From Ptychodera flava (lineage: Eukaryota > Hemichordata > Enteropneusta > Ptychoderidae): a DNA stretch of 64,000 nt. The notes under the pieces were generated by a model. It saw only the letters and a program-made list of their open reading frames with translations, was not told where the DNA came from and did not search any database. The translations under genes and the position numbers were made by a program. Numbering within the stretch: position 1 is the stretch's first letter; every line of letters begins with the position of its first letter. This document shows, piece after piece, positions 10,982-22,431 of the stretch. The stretch lies in NCBI RefSeq assembly GCF_041260155.1, contig NC_091931.1:32417541-32481540 (forward strand). The letters are read 5' to 3'.

Positions 10982-11686
10982 TTGGCCAGTTATTGAAATC
11001 GATCATGTTCCCATCCTGATCTGTTATCCAGATACGAATTGAATTCATGTAATCTCCCCCTTTTCTCAATGGCATAGCTATCGCCATGCTCCCGTTTTTA
11101 AAATCGTAAGTAACCTTTTCACTTATTTCTCTCGTATCCCGGATGGGAAGTATTTGTAAACAGTCCGATAATTTTCCCTGTATGTATCCTCCGGAGCCAA
11201 ATGAAACATAATTTCCAGTAACATCGACTACATCTGAATGAACTATATATTTAGTGACTGTTAAGAAATCCACTTTCTTCGGACTCATAGTACTTTTTAT
11301 AACTGGGTTGTCCTCAGGTTTTATCTGAAAAACCAACTACGTTGGCGAAGCTACCTGTAGCATTGAAATAAACTTTAACATCTTTAGCCAAAGTTAGAAG
11401 AACATGGTTTGTCGGCAGATGTTTTTCAAAATTAATTTTTTGCTTCAACCCGATTGCTTTGTTTAACGTATCGATATTGTAGTTACCTGGACGTATTGAT
11501 TTAGTCTTCTTCGGTTGGTCCACCTTCTTGATATTTTATTACATTATTCGTCGATGTTATGTTATGCCATGAATTATATAGTCCGCACTCTAGCAGTCTT
11601 ATCTTCGTAAACTGTGTCGTGTCAATACAAGGGTAAAAATTAACAGTAACAGGTTCACCTGTTTTGCTTTCAATCCAAATGATCAT
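10956..11686 (-). pseudogene. Candidate minor capsid (penton-like) protein of Polinton, frame-broken
   Basis: Three frames of one gene: 11686-11501, 11523-11314 and 11336-10956, about 243 residues. The ATG at 11686 (MIIWIESKTGEPVTVNF) lies 16 nt after a TATATA box. The composition is beta-rich; the end carries IRIWITDQDGNMIDFNNW, a recurrent feature of a conserved hypothetical Polinton family. Size and strand-rich pattern suit a single jelly-roll vertex protein, but I could not confirm the fold. Frame changes lie near 11510 and 11325. It is next to other structural genes. An unrelated structural protein is the main alternative. Confidence 0.45.
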
Positions 11687-11741
11687 CGTTGTACGTTGTA
11701 TGTATATATTACTAAGTATAAATGTTCGATGAATATTATTA

Positions 11742-11971
11742 TTACGAAGTATAAGGTTCTGCAGGAATAATATTTTTCTGTTCAAGGAGATCTTTGGTCG
11801 CAACCGCGGCAGCAGTCGCACCGCCTAATTTTGCCAAGCGAGTTAAATTTGGTCGACTTGGATCGCCAACCTCTATTTCAAAAATTTGCTGGAGATCATA
11901 AGATATCCCATCGCAAGTCCTGCGATTACAATACCATCGTACATTGTGTTTACAACTGTTTTAATATCCAT
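11742..11971 (-). pseudogene. Small Polinton membrane protein (about 75 aa), frame-broken
   Basis: The ATG at 11971 lies 13 nt after a TATATA box. The N-terminus has one membrane helix (MYDGIVIAGLAMGYLMI); the C-terminal half, in another frame after about 11885, is VGDPSRPNLTRLAKLGG followed by an Ala-rich helix and KDLLEQKNIIPAEP. The break falls in a T-run next to a premature stop. The layout of one TM plus a VGDPS-containing soluble half recalls a small conserved Polinton ORF, but no function is known to me. It precedes the penton-like gene on the same strand. Confidence 0.55.
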
Positions 11972-12022
11972 GATTGCTGACTAGTATATAAAATAAAAAA
12001 TAAAAATAAAAAATATGGGTAG

Positions 12023-13096
12023 TTAATCCATCTCATACAATGTAGAGGAGCTGGGAACACCCCCCTCTCCCTCCCCCTCCCCCTCCCTCCCGTCGGAACT
12101 GTTCCGGAGGGAGCCGCTACTGGCTCTGTTTTTTTCCGCTTTCTTATTTTGGGGAGCAGCCCCTTTCCGATCTGAACTCGATCGATTAACGGACAGGGGG
12201 TATGCCGAGCACGCCCCCAATATAGCCCTAATGCAGTCAATGAAACTCCCACAATTCCTAAAACAAGATAACATTTATTATACCAGCGTGAATTATTATC
12301 ACACTGTTCTTTCATTGTAGGCGGTAGACTAAGTGCTTCAGTCGCTACCGCATCGCTATCATGAATCATTGCTTTTAGTTTCTTCTCCTTGTTTTTCCTG
12401 TTCCATTCCGCTAATTTCTTGCCCGCAGCAACTCTCCCTGATGCTTCGGCGGTAACGTCACTTTCTCTATGTTGCGCTGTGGCGTAGGGAAGGTCGTCCC
12501 TGACGGAGTCGTTTCCGGTGTGGGCTCCGTCGGCGGGCCGGAGCCGTTTGCTGAGTCGTCGAAGTTGAATCCATTTATTTCAGGTACTATATTAAACCCG
12601 ATTTTTTTAAAATTTAAATGTTTACCCGTAATTAAACCGGTGGAAATTAGAGCAATCAGGGGCCCCCACGTGTACGCTATCCGTCCTGATAATCGTTTTA
12701 TTTCACTGTTTAGAATAAAATCCTTTTTAAGATCAGTGGCATAGTTATCTCGATCATCGATTGGAACTACCTGACTTATTGCACGGGCCCCTAGATCTAT
12801 GAAACTTTGAGTGATGGTATCACTTATAAGAGAACTGTATTTCGCTTCATAGACTTTAAAGGCTCGTGTTATGAATTCATCTTTCCACGTTTCCACTTCT
12901 CTAACTGTAATCTCCTTACCAAAAAATAACTTACTTTGACCACTTGCGATGACACAGAGTATTTTTTCACGTTTTGTCTCTATTATGGATTGATTATTGT
13001 CCGAAGGCACCGAAGCCCTTCCGTTCCGATAGGGGAACCGTTCCGGTAGGGCGCTGCCATATTTGCTGCTGCCGATGACTTTATTAAATTCTCCAT
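12023..13096 (-). pseudogene. Two-TM Polinton protein with Pro/Thr-rich linker, frame-broken; function unknown
   Basis: The ATG at 13096 starts MENLIKSSAAANMAAPYRNG. After a frame change near 13015, inside a cluster of GTTCCG microrepeats, a 199-codon frame continues to 12411 with a hydrophobic segment IAYTWGPLIALISTGLITG and a Pro/Thr-rich stretch. A third frame (about 12430-12230) adds a basic KKLAEWNRKNKEKKLK run and a second membrane helix, CYLVLGIVGVSLTALGLYWG. A low-complexity tail then ends at 12023 or, in the other frame, at 11950. I read these as one gene; two adjacent genes (12411-13096 and 11950-12369) are possible. Confidence 0.45.
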
Positions 13097-13282
13097 TGTT
13101 TGCAGTATGTTATCTATTCTTAGAAAAAATAAAAAATTCGTTTAAACCTGAATCCGAAATAAAGTATTAACATAGTCTGGAATGTTAGTACCCCTAACAG
13201 AACCGTACCGATAGGGATTCCGACAGGGATTCCGGGAAAATTCTCCTCCATTTAAATCTATATGTATATAGAAACACGAATA

Positions 13283-13384
13283 ATGAGTACAGACCTATTC
13301 CCAGTTGCTTTTCAATTGAATAAGACGAGCATACCAACAGTACAGCATGCTGATACCCCCCTACCAAACCGAATGGAGGAATAA
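13283..13384 (+). CDS. Small ORF (33 aa) with its own TATATA box
   Basis: ATG at 13283, 12 nt after a TATATA box, stop at 13382-13384. The peptide begins MSTDLFPVAFQLNKTS. It lies 11 bp before the next plus-strand gene, which has no box of its own, so the two may share a transcript or be parts of one frame-broken gene. No family recognised. Confidence 0.3.
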   Translation: MSTDLFPVAFQLNKTSIPTVQHADTPLPNRMEE

Positions 13385-13395
13385 AACCTATTCTC

Positions 13396-14683
13396 ATGGA
13401 CTTAGAAATATATGTAACACCGACAGATAAATTTACTTTTCATCCACGGGATATATTTAAAGATAACGTAATCACTCATCGATCAGCGAAAGAAAGTAAT
13501 GTCTGGCTGGGCGGTCCAAACATGAAATACTGGGACCAGCAACTGAATTTCGCTGTATGGTGCAGCACTACTGGTTGTGGTATATCATTCGCCCATCTCT
13601 TCGATAAGAAATTTCCGCCCCAAATACGATCATTCTGCCGTTTCCATGTATATTTTACAATACGTCGTATCCTTCACGAAATGCAGGTTGCACTTCCAGA
13701 CGACCCCCTCCCCACCTTCAAAGCTGGCGACAATCCGTACAATCTCGTCCAATATGAACTTCTATGTACTGAATTTGGAAATATAAGCCCAACGAAGTCC
13801 GACTTTCGATATCGAAAAGGTCAAAATAAAGGTCTTGGTTATGGATATGAATATTACACTAATCGTGGGCCTGTTCGACAGCCAAAAGCGATATACAACG
13901 GTCGGGACTTTTTCCTCTCCGCCGACGGAGGCGTTTTCTATACACATACCATTTTTGGAAAGAAAAAACATAAATTGTCCGACAAAGACCGACCGCACTA
14001 CTATTTCTTCCGAAATGATGGATCGGAGGGACAATACAATAGTTTCATTCCTCTGAAGGGAGACTCGGGACTAACAAAGGCCGGTCTCGCCCGCCTCAAT
14101 GAAAGCCTTGAAGCCTACGTATATTGCATACTTGGCGCACAAGCAAATATTCGTAGTACCATAGTGGGCGATACTGGCAGTGCACAGCAAGTCCGAAAAG
14201 AATTCGGTGTTCTCCTCGAAGATGAAATTCGCAATACCGACAAAGTAATCAGTTATCGGCGATACCAAGACACAATAATGAATACTGGTGTCAAACTTGA
14301 TATGGCAGTCTCACCCAATTTACTTCTCTTACCGTCTGAGATGGTCATCTTTCGGCCCGGCAATCTCGGGTTATAATAATGAATTGCAATACGCTACAGA
14401 ATCTATGTCCTTCGGGGTGAACGGTGATATAAACACGGAAGTTCGAGAAAGTGCTGTACACGAGATGGAAGGAGGGGAGGAGGGGAGGGATCCTGTGAAG
14501 TGGCAGGACGAGCCCGGAGAGTCACCACCACCACCTCACAATGACACGACTCGGTCCCCGAAGGCCCTTCGGAACGCTTCGGAACGGGCAGCAGCAGTGA
14601 CCGGCGCAGACCCTATTCATGAATATGGTAAAATTGGTTTGTTATCTTTAGCAATATTCATTACATTTATGTACAGTATATAG
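13396..14683 (+). pseudogene. Conserved Polinton protein with C-terminal TM (PW/PX-class hypothetical), frame-broken
   Basis: The first frame (13396-14376) gives 326 residues starting MDLEIYVTPTDKFTFHPRDI. A frame change near 14370 moves into the frame ending at 14683, which adds a charged linker and a terminal membrane helix, KIGLLSLAIFITFMYSI. Total about 428 residues. The linker contains a GGAAC microrepeat cluster (14557-14588). This looks like a widespread Polinton family usually left as hypothetical; the one-TM tail fits a virion or membrane-anchored protein. Its stop is 5 bp before the ATPase start, an operon-like packing. I do not assign a PX/PY/PW name with certainty. Confidence 0.6.
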
Positions 14684-14688
14684 ATCCG

Positions 14689-15271
14689 ATGTATGCAACT
14701 GTACCATTCAACATGATTGTAACTGGACCGACAATTCTGGCAAAACGGAATATGTAATGGATCTCCTCACCGGTCCGTACCTAGGAAAATTCGAATATAT
14801 AGTTTCATTTGTCCGACATTCATGAACAATAAAACGTATAATAAAAGATTCATTTTCACCGATGACAATGTGTTTGTGTTTCCAGTCGGACTCGATGCTG
14901 TGGATGATACACTAGCCTTCGTACGGAACGAATGGGTCGGTACAAACACTTTAATAGTACTCGACGACTGCGCCGCGTCCAAAGATATGAAGAAGCGCAG
15001 TGACGTTTTAGTCAAACTTGGTTTCAGCGCAAGACACGACGGACTATCTGTCTGGGTTCTGACTCAGCAATATACTAGTATTAGTAAACCATTTAGGGAA
15101 AACATACAGATGTTAGTACTTTTTTACACGCCGAGCAAGACAGACAACAAAACTATTATAAAAGAATATGGAATGGAGGTGTCAGAACGGGAGGCCACGG
15201 ACCTGGTCAGACAATTGAAAAGTAGGCCATTCAGTAAACTAGTATTTCATTTACGCATCCGTACGACATAA
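14689..15271 (+). pseudogene. ATP: A32/FtsK-like DNA-packaging ATPase, frame-broken in Walker A
   Basis: The ATG follows a TATATA box by 6 nt. The N-terminus reads FNMIVTGPT, then the frame changes inside the P-loop near 14730; SGKTEYVMDLL is in another frame and a further shift leads to the 14822-15271 frame. There the Walker B strand TLIVLDDC (about 14951) and a sensor-like SVWVLTQQYTSI (about 15050) are clear, followed by KPFRENIQMLVLFYTP. This family pumps DNA into capsids of Polintons, virophages and giant viruses. About 194 residues, somewhat short but usual for Polintons. Because the P-loop is split, the present copy cannot make an active ATPase without frameshifting. Confidence 0.8.
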
Positions 15272-15294
15272 ATTTTTCGTATAATATAGCAATT

Positions 15295-16419
15295 ATGGAA
15301 GCTGAAGCCGAAGGTGACAACACCGAAGGTACTCTTAGAGAATTATATTACAACCCGAAAACTGGTTTTGGAGGTGTACAAAAATTGTATGACGCAGCAC
15401 GCGCCAGCGGACTCCACGTTACTAAGAAGAGGTACAGGACTGGTTAAAAACTCAGCTAACTTATAATCTTCATAAACCGGTCCCTCGTACTCGTGGCGCG
15501 TTCCGAAGGGGGCCGGCGCGTTTTCGTAACATCGATAGACTCACAGTGGCAAGCTGATCTAGTGGAATTCCCTCCCCCATTCGCAAAAGAGAATCGTAAA
15601 CATTCGATACATGCTAACAGTAATAGATGTGCTCAGTAAATATGCATGGGCCAGGCCGATACAGTCAAAAACGGCTGATGATACGTTACAGGCGCTACAA
15701 GACGTGATTAAGAAATCCGGGAGAAGGCCCGACAAACTTCAGACAGATGAGGGGCGGGAATTTACTAATCGAAAAATGCAGGGGTGGTTGGAGGAGGCGG
15801 GAATTCACTGGTTTCACACCTACAGTGACAAAAAAGCTAGCGTCGTTGAACGTTTTAATCGAACTCTTAAGACGATGATGTGGAAATACTTTACATACAA
15901 ACAGACACGTTCCTGGCTCCCCATTCTACCCAACTTCTCGAGAATTACAATAACACCGTTCACGGAAGTATCAAAATGAAACCCAGGGACGTAACAGAGG
16001 AGAACGATTGGCAGGCATTTATACACTATTCGGTCCTGAGTTGGCAGCCGGGGGAGCCAACCCTGAATTCAAGCCGGGAGAACGTGTCCGAATTACAAAA
16101 TACAAGACCACTTTAAGAAAGGATATTTACCAATTGGACAGAGGAGATTTTCGTGGTTTCAAAAGTTGTGTATGCGGCTGGACTGGGAACGCCACCAGTT
16201 TACAAAATAAAAGATCTGAATGGAGAGGAAATACTCGGCACTTTCTATTCTGATGAACTTCAGAGCGCCCTTTCGGAACGCGACGAGCTGTACAGAGTAG
16301 AACGAATTTTGAAGACGAAAAAAATTAGAGGAAAGAAATATTATCTGATAAAATGGAAAGGTTATCCAGAAAGTTTCAATAGTTGGGAGCCAGAGGAAAA
16401 TGTTATTAGTACTTCGTAA
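15295..16419 (+). pseudogene. INT: Polinton retroviral-type integrase with chromodomain, frame-broken
   Basis: The ATG at 15295 follows an AATATA box by 6 nt. The N-terminal part (LYYNPKTGFGGVQKLYDAA) is in one frame. The catalytic core is mostly in the frame 15611-15979: first Asp in WQADL (about 15556), second in QTDEGREF (15746), Glu in SVVERFNRTLK (15848), 33 residues between the last two. After two more frame changes (about 15930 and 16130) a chromodomain follows (YRVERILKTKK... and LIKWKGYPESFNSWEPEENV, about 16290-16404). Role: integration with a 6-bp stagger; the chromodomain may read histone marks. Catalytic residues are intact but spread over several frames. Confidence 0.85.
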
Positions 16420-16481
16420 GTTCCTGTGCTGGTACTTGTCAAGTACTTCGTAAGTTCCTGTGCTGGTACTTGTCAAGTACT
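16408..16481 (+). repeat. 34-bp tandem duplication with AGTACTTG/CAAGTACT palindromes
   Basis: Two exact 34-bp copies (16408-16441, 16442-16475) plus a partial third. Each junction forms the perfect palindrome AGTACTTGTCAAGTACT. It lies between convergent genes and contains the integrase stop codon, so it may act as a bidirectional terminator hairpin. Confidence 0.75.
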
Positions 16482-17702
16482 AACGTAAGTATTTACGAAA
16501 GTTACTCAATAAGAACCATGGAGGAAGTCTTAATTTCTTGAAAGAAGAAAGTGACAACTTACCATTATTCTTCCAACCACCTGGCCAAGTATTTATCATG
16601 TACTGTCGTAAGTAATGTTCACTTATTGCATCTTTTTCGGCAGTATGTGGATGAGGTGGTACAGGGGAGGTTCCTGAACATATTAAGTTTGCAAGATCTT
16701 CAAAGCGACTGTGCATGTTACCACAGTCCGTTCTTTCGAGTCCCCCTTTTTCAGCTTTATCTATAAGTTCTGGTTGAAGTATAATGTACACAACTGACAT
16801 GAGCCATAGACAAGTAACTTCAAAGTCCGGTGTTACAGAACCGTAGGGTTTCATAATGTCAAGTGCTCGTAGGTCAAACGGAGCATTATAAGCACACACA
16901 GATTCACAAGCGTTAAGAAGTTTGTGTAGGTTCTTTAGTGAGACTCGAGGTTGTTCTAGTTGTTCTTGACCAGGTGGGAAGTACGCTTTTTCAAGTTCAC
17001 CTTCGCATGAAACCGTCTATTAAAAATCCCTGGCTGCCGCTATCGCGTGCCGAAGGGCTGCCCCATGCAATTCCAAAGTCAAAAGCTTGTGGAAAATCTA
17101 CTGGTCCGACTGTCTCTGTATCAATCGTTGGATTAAGTATATTCTTGAGAACTTCAGGCGTAAGGGGCTGACTAATTACCAAACATGGAAGCCTGTAGTC
17201 GTGGCAAATTTCTAAGAAAGTCTGTTTGAACTTGTTGTGAATCTCTTCTAGTTCTTCTAAGGCGGTACCGGTGATTTCGTACGACCTGGCTCGAGTCAAC
17301 ACATTCCGCCTGCAATAATCCCAAGGCATATCTTTGAATATGATAATGAAACTGGGTAAATGGTCAATGCTCTAGAAACAATCTTTTTTTCTTCCCACTC
17401 CGTGGAAACGCCCCGGATTCGAGAAAAAGTCAGATGTTGAATTATGGAAGAGTCACAAATAATGTATTGTTCCTCCCTCCTCCTCCCAGCCTGACATTGT
17501 AAACTAAGCGTATGTTCTATAAACTGGTTCTGAAAATCGGCAATCGAAACGGGGGTGACACGCCCATTATAAAAGTCGGCAATGTTGCTGGAAAAACTAG
17601 TGTCAAATTCTGGTACGTGATACACCTCCGGTCCCTCCGCAAATTTATTGCATCGTAACTCTTACCACTTCCAGTTGGTCCATTTATGAATATGTATGAC
17701 AT
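16480..17702 (-). pseudogene. Deoxynucleoside kinase-DEDDh exonuclease fusion, frame-broken
   Basis: Reading leftward from the ATG at 17702: a P-loop, FINGPTGSGKSYDAINL; kinase features FYNGR..FQNQF (about 17570) and YIICDSSIIQHL; then RNVLTRARSYE and LEELEEIHNKF (about 17300-17230), matching the LID and C-terminal helix of deoxynucleoside kinases. In the same uninterrupted frame (17329-16997) this passes into DTETVG (ExoI). ExoII (YNAPFDLRALD) and ExoIII (HTAEKDA) follow in the frame 16899-16480, giving all DEDDh residues. Role inferred: dNTP supply plus 3'-5' nuclease for element replication. Frame changes near 17640, 17340 and 16990. Two once-separate genes are unlikely because the kinase end and ExoI share one frame. 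Confidence 0.7.
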
Positions 17703-17770
17703 TTTGGGGATACTATATCATAGAAAAAATTTTTTTAAATTATTTTTATTAAGATATATACGATAAGACA

Positions 17771-18556
17771 ATGACAATCCTTTCTATTTCAGATGCAATA
17801 AAAATACTTGAAACCGGAGAAAACATCAAAATTGATGATGGAGGCAAATTAGTATTTGGTGAATATGTAGATCCTTTCATATACGTAGACAGTGAGCTAG
17901 AAGTAGTTTTCAACATCGGACCTAAATATGGTTCTAGAGATCCTGCTACATGCGATGGGGTGGTGTCCGTTGGCAACCGAGTCTTCAAAAGTTTACGATT
18001 TAATAATATTCCGTACCCTAGGTGAAAGTTTCGATGCATCTACTGCTAAAAGTTATGCTGCAAGCCTGGCCGCTCACTCCAAGAATACTATCGGAACCGT
18101 CACCGAAGGGAATCCTATCGGAACGACCTGCAGATTTTACAATCCATCTAAAGTGTATCAGAAGCGAGGGAGCGAGGGGCCTCAGCCGGGCATGAGGTAT
18201 TTTAAATTTCAGTTTAAAAGAGGAGAAACACTTCCAATTTCGCTACATGTATTGATATGGTTCAAGAATTGACTGTGCTTTTAAAGCAGTGAGCCCATTG
18301 CCAGTCCGAGAAAATCCTGCTATTGTACCTCGTAATATCAGGAAAGGTAGTAAGATAGAATTCTTAGCATTTAAAACCGCGATTAAGTAAGCGTGCTCTT
18401 TCTTTCACTGTTGAGAGATTAATATTTTGTGCTGCACCTAATAAACCAGAAATTCAAGATGCGGAAGAACTAGTCGACTTAGAAAGATTAGGCGAGATAT
18501 ATAAACAAATAAATGCTGCCAAAAATATTATAGTGGATTTTGATGAATTAGAATAG
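17771..18556 (+). pseudogene. Unknown Polinton protein, frame-broken
   Basis: The ATG at 17771 follows a GATATATA box by 10 nt. The first frame (MTILSISDAIKILETGENIK) runs to 18025; a second frame continues to 18272 (RFYNPSKVYQKRG, MRYFKFQFKRG) and carries an inserted microrepeat (18090-18126). A third frame ends at 18554-18556 with an acidic helical tail, EELVDLERLGEIYKQINAA. Total about 260 residues. It lies between the kinase-exonuclease gene, in divergent orientation, and polymerase B. I do not recognise the family. No protease triad is visible, so it is not an obvious adenain. Confidence 0.5.
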
Positions 18557-18602
18557 ATATTTCTTTTAAGAAAATTTTTTATGATATATATAGGACAGTA
18601 CA

Positions 18603-21600
18603 ATGGATCCAATCGTGAATGAATATAAGATAAACCAATTGGTCGATATACTTGACCTCGATTTAAATAGAGGGCTAGACACTCAGAATTATCTGTATAC
18701 CATGACTCACACAGATTTAACAGATTCTTCAGGTAAAGGTTTTTACTCTAGAAAATCCCTTCGGTAAAAAACCATGGATAGATTTCAATGATCTTAGAGA
18801 AGAATTGGTGAAGAAATGGGAGAAGGTGCCGCCGCAGTTTATTCCAAGGAGACTTACTGTGCATTACAGCATAAAAAAACGTCGCTTACGGAGAGCATTC
18901 AAAGATGTAGTTATAGAAAAAGATTTTTCCTACGAAGTCAAGCGAGTCGAGGATATCGCGCAGATTGATATCGAAGGTATGGCAGCGAGCCGAAAGATGT
19001 ACCGTGTTTTTACAGAAATGGAAGTCAAATTCAAAAATCCAAAAGATCAAAGTGTGCAAAATCGTACACACTATGTTAACTATAAGGGGGGTATATACAC
19101 AAAAGATAAGGGAGGGGCGGCAGTGAAAGAACAATTAGTAAAAGACTACAAAGAATGGCTTGATAAAACTGAAGCTGTTGAGGGTTCTGGTCTAGTTCTC
19201 GAGGAGATACTTAATTTTAAAGTAAGACTGGTAGAATTACTACTTGGGGCTGGCCCCGGCCCCCAACTGCCGGAATGGTTGAAAAATAAGAAATGTGTGA
19301 GCGATCTTGTGCTACTCAGAGGCGCCGAGAACTGCTTCCAGTATGCCGTCGTAGCAAGTTTAAAGTTAGCCGACCCCGAGTTTCGTAAAAAGAAGGCTGG
19401 TAATACCAGAAAAATTGGAATACGTACTCTCCATTTATAGCCGATTACTGTTGGGACGGCATTCCATTTCCAACACCCGCCGATGATACTATTTTCGAGC
19501 GTTTTGAGCGACAAAATCCGAGCATCAGACTCAAAGTATTTCAGATCTGCGAGTCCGATCCCGATCCGTCCGGTATAACTGTGTTTTACGGAGCCCCTCA
19601 CGGAACGGTTCCGATAGGGGAAGGTGGAACCCGTCCCGGAACCGTCCAGACAGCGAAGATTTTACTAATAGTCGGCGCCGATGGCAACCCTTCGAGTCAC
19701 TATGTACCAATTACTGCGGAAAATCGCCTTCTTAATTCTAATAAAAATCGTAAGAATGTGCACAGACGGAAGTGTATTTGTACGATTTGTGGAAAAGGAT
19801 TTGCGTCAACAGGAGAGTTGGAAGAACATGAGAATTATTGTGGAACAGACACTGCCCAGCCAGGTTTTCCTAAGGAAGTATGTCAATTCGAAGGACATCG
19901 GAAGAAGGTCCCCGCCCCCTACGTCGTCTATGCAGATACTGAGGCAATTATTGAGAAGGGGACCGGTCGACATATTCCAATTTGTCTTTCGTATGTTATG
20001 GTGGAACGGGGGTGGGGAGGATCGCGGACCTCTTCGGAACGAGGCCGACCCACTGTTTATGGTAAAAGAACATTCACGGGGCTCTCCTGTGTTACAGACT
20101 TTCTAAAGGATATGAAAGAACGGGCTGAGAATTATTCGAAATCGTATTATTTGAAAATAAAACCAATGAAAGATCCTTCTAATTACGGCAATCCAGTCTG
20201 TATTGCATGTGGAGAGCCGGCAGGATACCTAGACGGTGATGATACTTTTATTGTGAAAAGTGCCGTCCGTTGAGAACCATTCCTATCTACTTTCACAACC
20301 TCAAGGGATACGATGGTTCTTTTATTTTGAAAAAGTTACATGAAATCGACGTCGGAGGGGGACCAGAGCCTAAAATCATAGCTAAGACGGGCAATGGTGG
20401 AATTATGGGTCTCTCGAAAACATTTATTTTTCACGCCTCAATTGTTGTCGATGGGGAGATGGAGATAAAGAGACGCCACTTTTCTATAAAGTTTATGGAC
20501 AGTGCTCAGTTGATGTCTGGGTCATTGGCGAAGTTGGCAACGACTGTGCCGGACCACGGATGGACGGCAGTACCACTTACGTACCCGGACATTCAAAGGG
20601 CGAAAGGTTTCTTCCCCTACGAATATTTAGACTCGGTTGACAGACTGGGAGAGGGTGAGCTCCCGGAGAGGGAGGAATTTTATAGCGAATTGACGGAAGA
20701 GGGGATTTCAGAGTCTGATTACGAACATGCATTAAGAGTATGGGACGAAGTTGGATGTAAGACGATTCGTGATTATATGGAATTCTATTGTGAGACTGAC
20801 GTTCTCCTTCTTGCTAATATATTCGAAAATTTTCGCGACACATGTTTAGAAGCATATAAGTTAGATCCGGCCCATTACATGTCAGCGCCTGGCTTGACAT
20901 GGGATGCTATGTTACTTTATACGGGTAATAAATTTAAACTCATTCAAGATGCTGAGCAGATGAAATTCATTCAGAGAGGGATTCGAGGAGGTATCAGCCA
21001 GTGTAATATTCATTATTTACAGACAAATCATCCTGCTTACGCCGCCGGCGGGAATTACGATCCAGAGAAGCCGGTGACCGAAATAAAATATCTCGATGCT
21101 AATAATCTTTACGGATGGGCAATGAGTCAGGATATGCCTACGGGCGGACTTCATTGGATGAAGATAGAATGGGAAGAAGGGGGCGGAGCCGGAGCCGAGG
21201 GTGGAGGGGTGGAACCATGTCCCACCTTTCCACCAAGTTTTCTAGAAGTAGATCTAGAATATCCAGCCGAATTACATGAAGAACACAGCGATTTGCCATT
21301 AGCACCGCATCACTATGAATTTCCGAGGCAGGGCGGTCGACTGATTACAAGTGTGATGGATAGAAAGCGGTACGTCTTACACTACAAGTTGCTGGAATTC
21401 TATCTTCGGATGGGAATGAGATTGAAAAAGATTTATCGGGTGCTTGCTTTCGATGAGACTCCATGTCTCAAACAATATATTGACTTTAACACTGAAATGA
21501 GGACAAAGGGGACGACAGATTTTGAAAAGAATTTCTATAAGCTGATGAATAATGCAATGTTCGGTAAGACAATAGAGGATGTTCGAAAGTACAGAGACTT

Positions 21601-22431
21601 TAAATTTGTTTCGGACTGGAACGGCACGGATAGTGGACGTAAAAAGATTCAGAAGTATAATCCAAAGATGAAACATATAACTTTCATAACTTCCGAAGAG
21701 GATGGCGATTCCTGCGACAGTGCCCTACTGGAACTGAAAACGGATGAGCATAAATATGTAAAACCAGTTTTCATCGGCGCGGCAGTACTGGAACTTTCTA
21801 AGCTGCTTATGTATGAGACGCATTACAATTACTTTCGGTCCAGTTCCCTGGAATACGATTAGCCTACATGGATACTGATAGTTTTGTTTACAGTGTGCCA
21901 ATACCCTCCCCGGACGGCTCACGCGTCAGCACTTTCAATGATATAGTCCGAGAAGATGTTGAAAAGAATGGTGAGAAGTCTATATATGATACTAGTGGGA
22001 TGAGCGGACCCATGGTAGCCCCCGATTTTCCGAAGATTAATAAAAAAGTGATAGGTAAATTTAAAGATGAGTTGAATGGTGTACCTATTCTTGATTTTGT
22101 CGGCATACGCTCGAAAGTGTATGCTTTTCGAACTCCAACTTCGGAGACGAAAAAAAATAAAGGGGTGAAAGATGTTTGTGTTAGAAAACATTTGAACTTT
22201 GAAGATTATAAAGATCTGTTTGAAACTGGGAAATTCCGAAGGAAGGAGACCGAGCGGGCACAGTTTGTACAGTTTGTACGGAAAAAACCTGGAGAAATCC
22301 GTAGTGAAAAGCGTAGTAAAATCATGATGGCGCCAAATGATATCAAACGTGTGCAGCTATATAATCCAGACACGGGCGAATGGTTGGCAGAAACATGGCC
22401 GATAGGACGGACGACGGGTTTAAAATTGTAA
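18603..22431 (+). pseudogene. POLB: Protein-primed family B DNA polymerase, frame-broken
   Basis: About 1,270 codons, the normal length for Polinton polymerases. The ATG lies 10 nt after GATATATATA. The N-terminal part includes LPEWLKNKKCVSDL and a C2H2-like finger (CTICGKGF...HENYC, about 19781-19843). Exonuclease motifs: ExoI YADTEAII (19925), ExoII HNLKGYDGSF (20294), ExoIII YCETDVLLL (20785). Polymerase motifs: A YLDANNLYGWAM (21088), B KLMNNAMFGKT (21541), C YMDTDSFVY (21865). The gene replicates the linear element using a terminal protein primer. Frame changes near 18750, 19425, 20270 and 21860, the last just before motif C. Microrepeats are inserted at 19600-19647 and 20029-20044. Confidence 0.92.
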
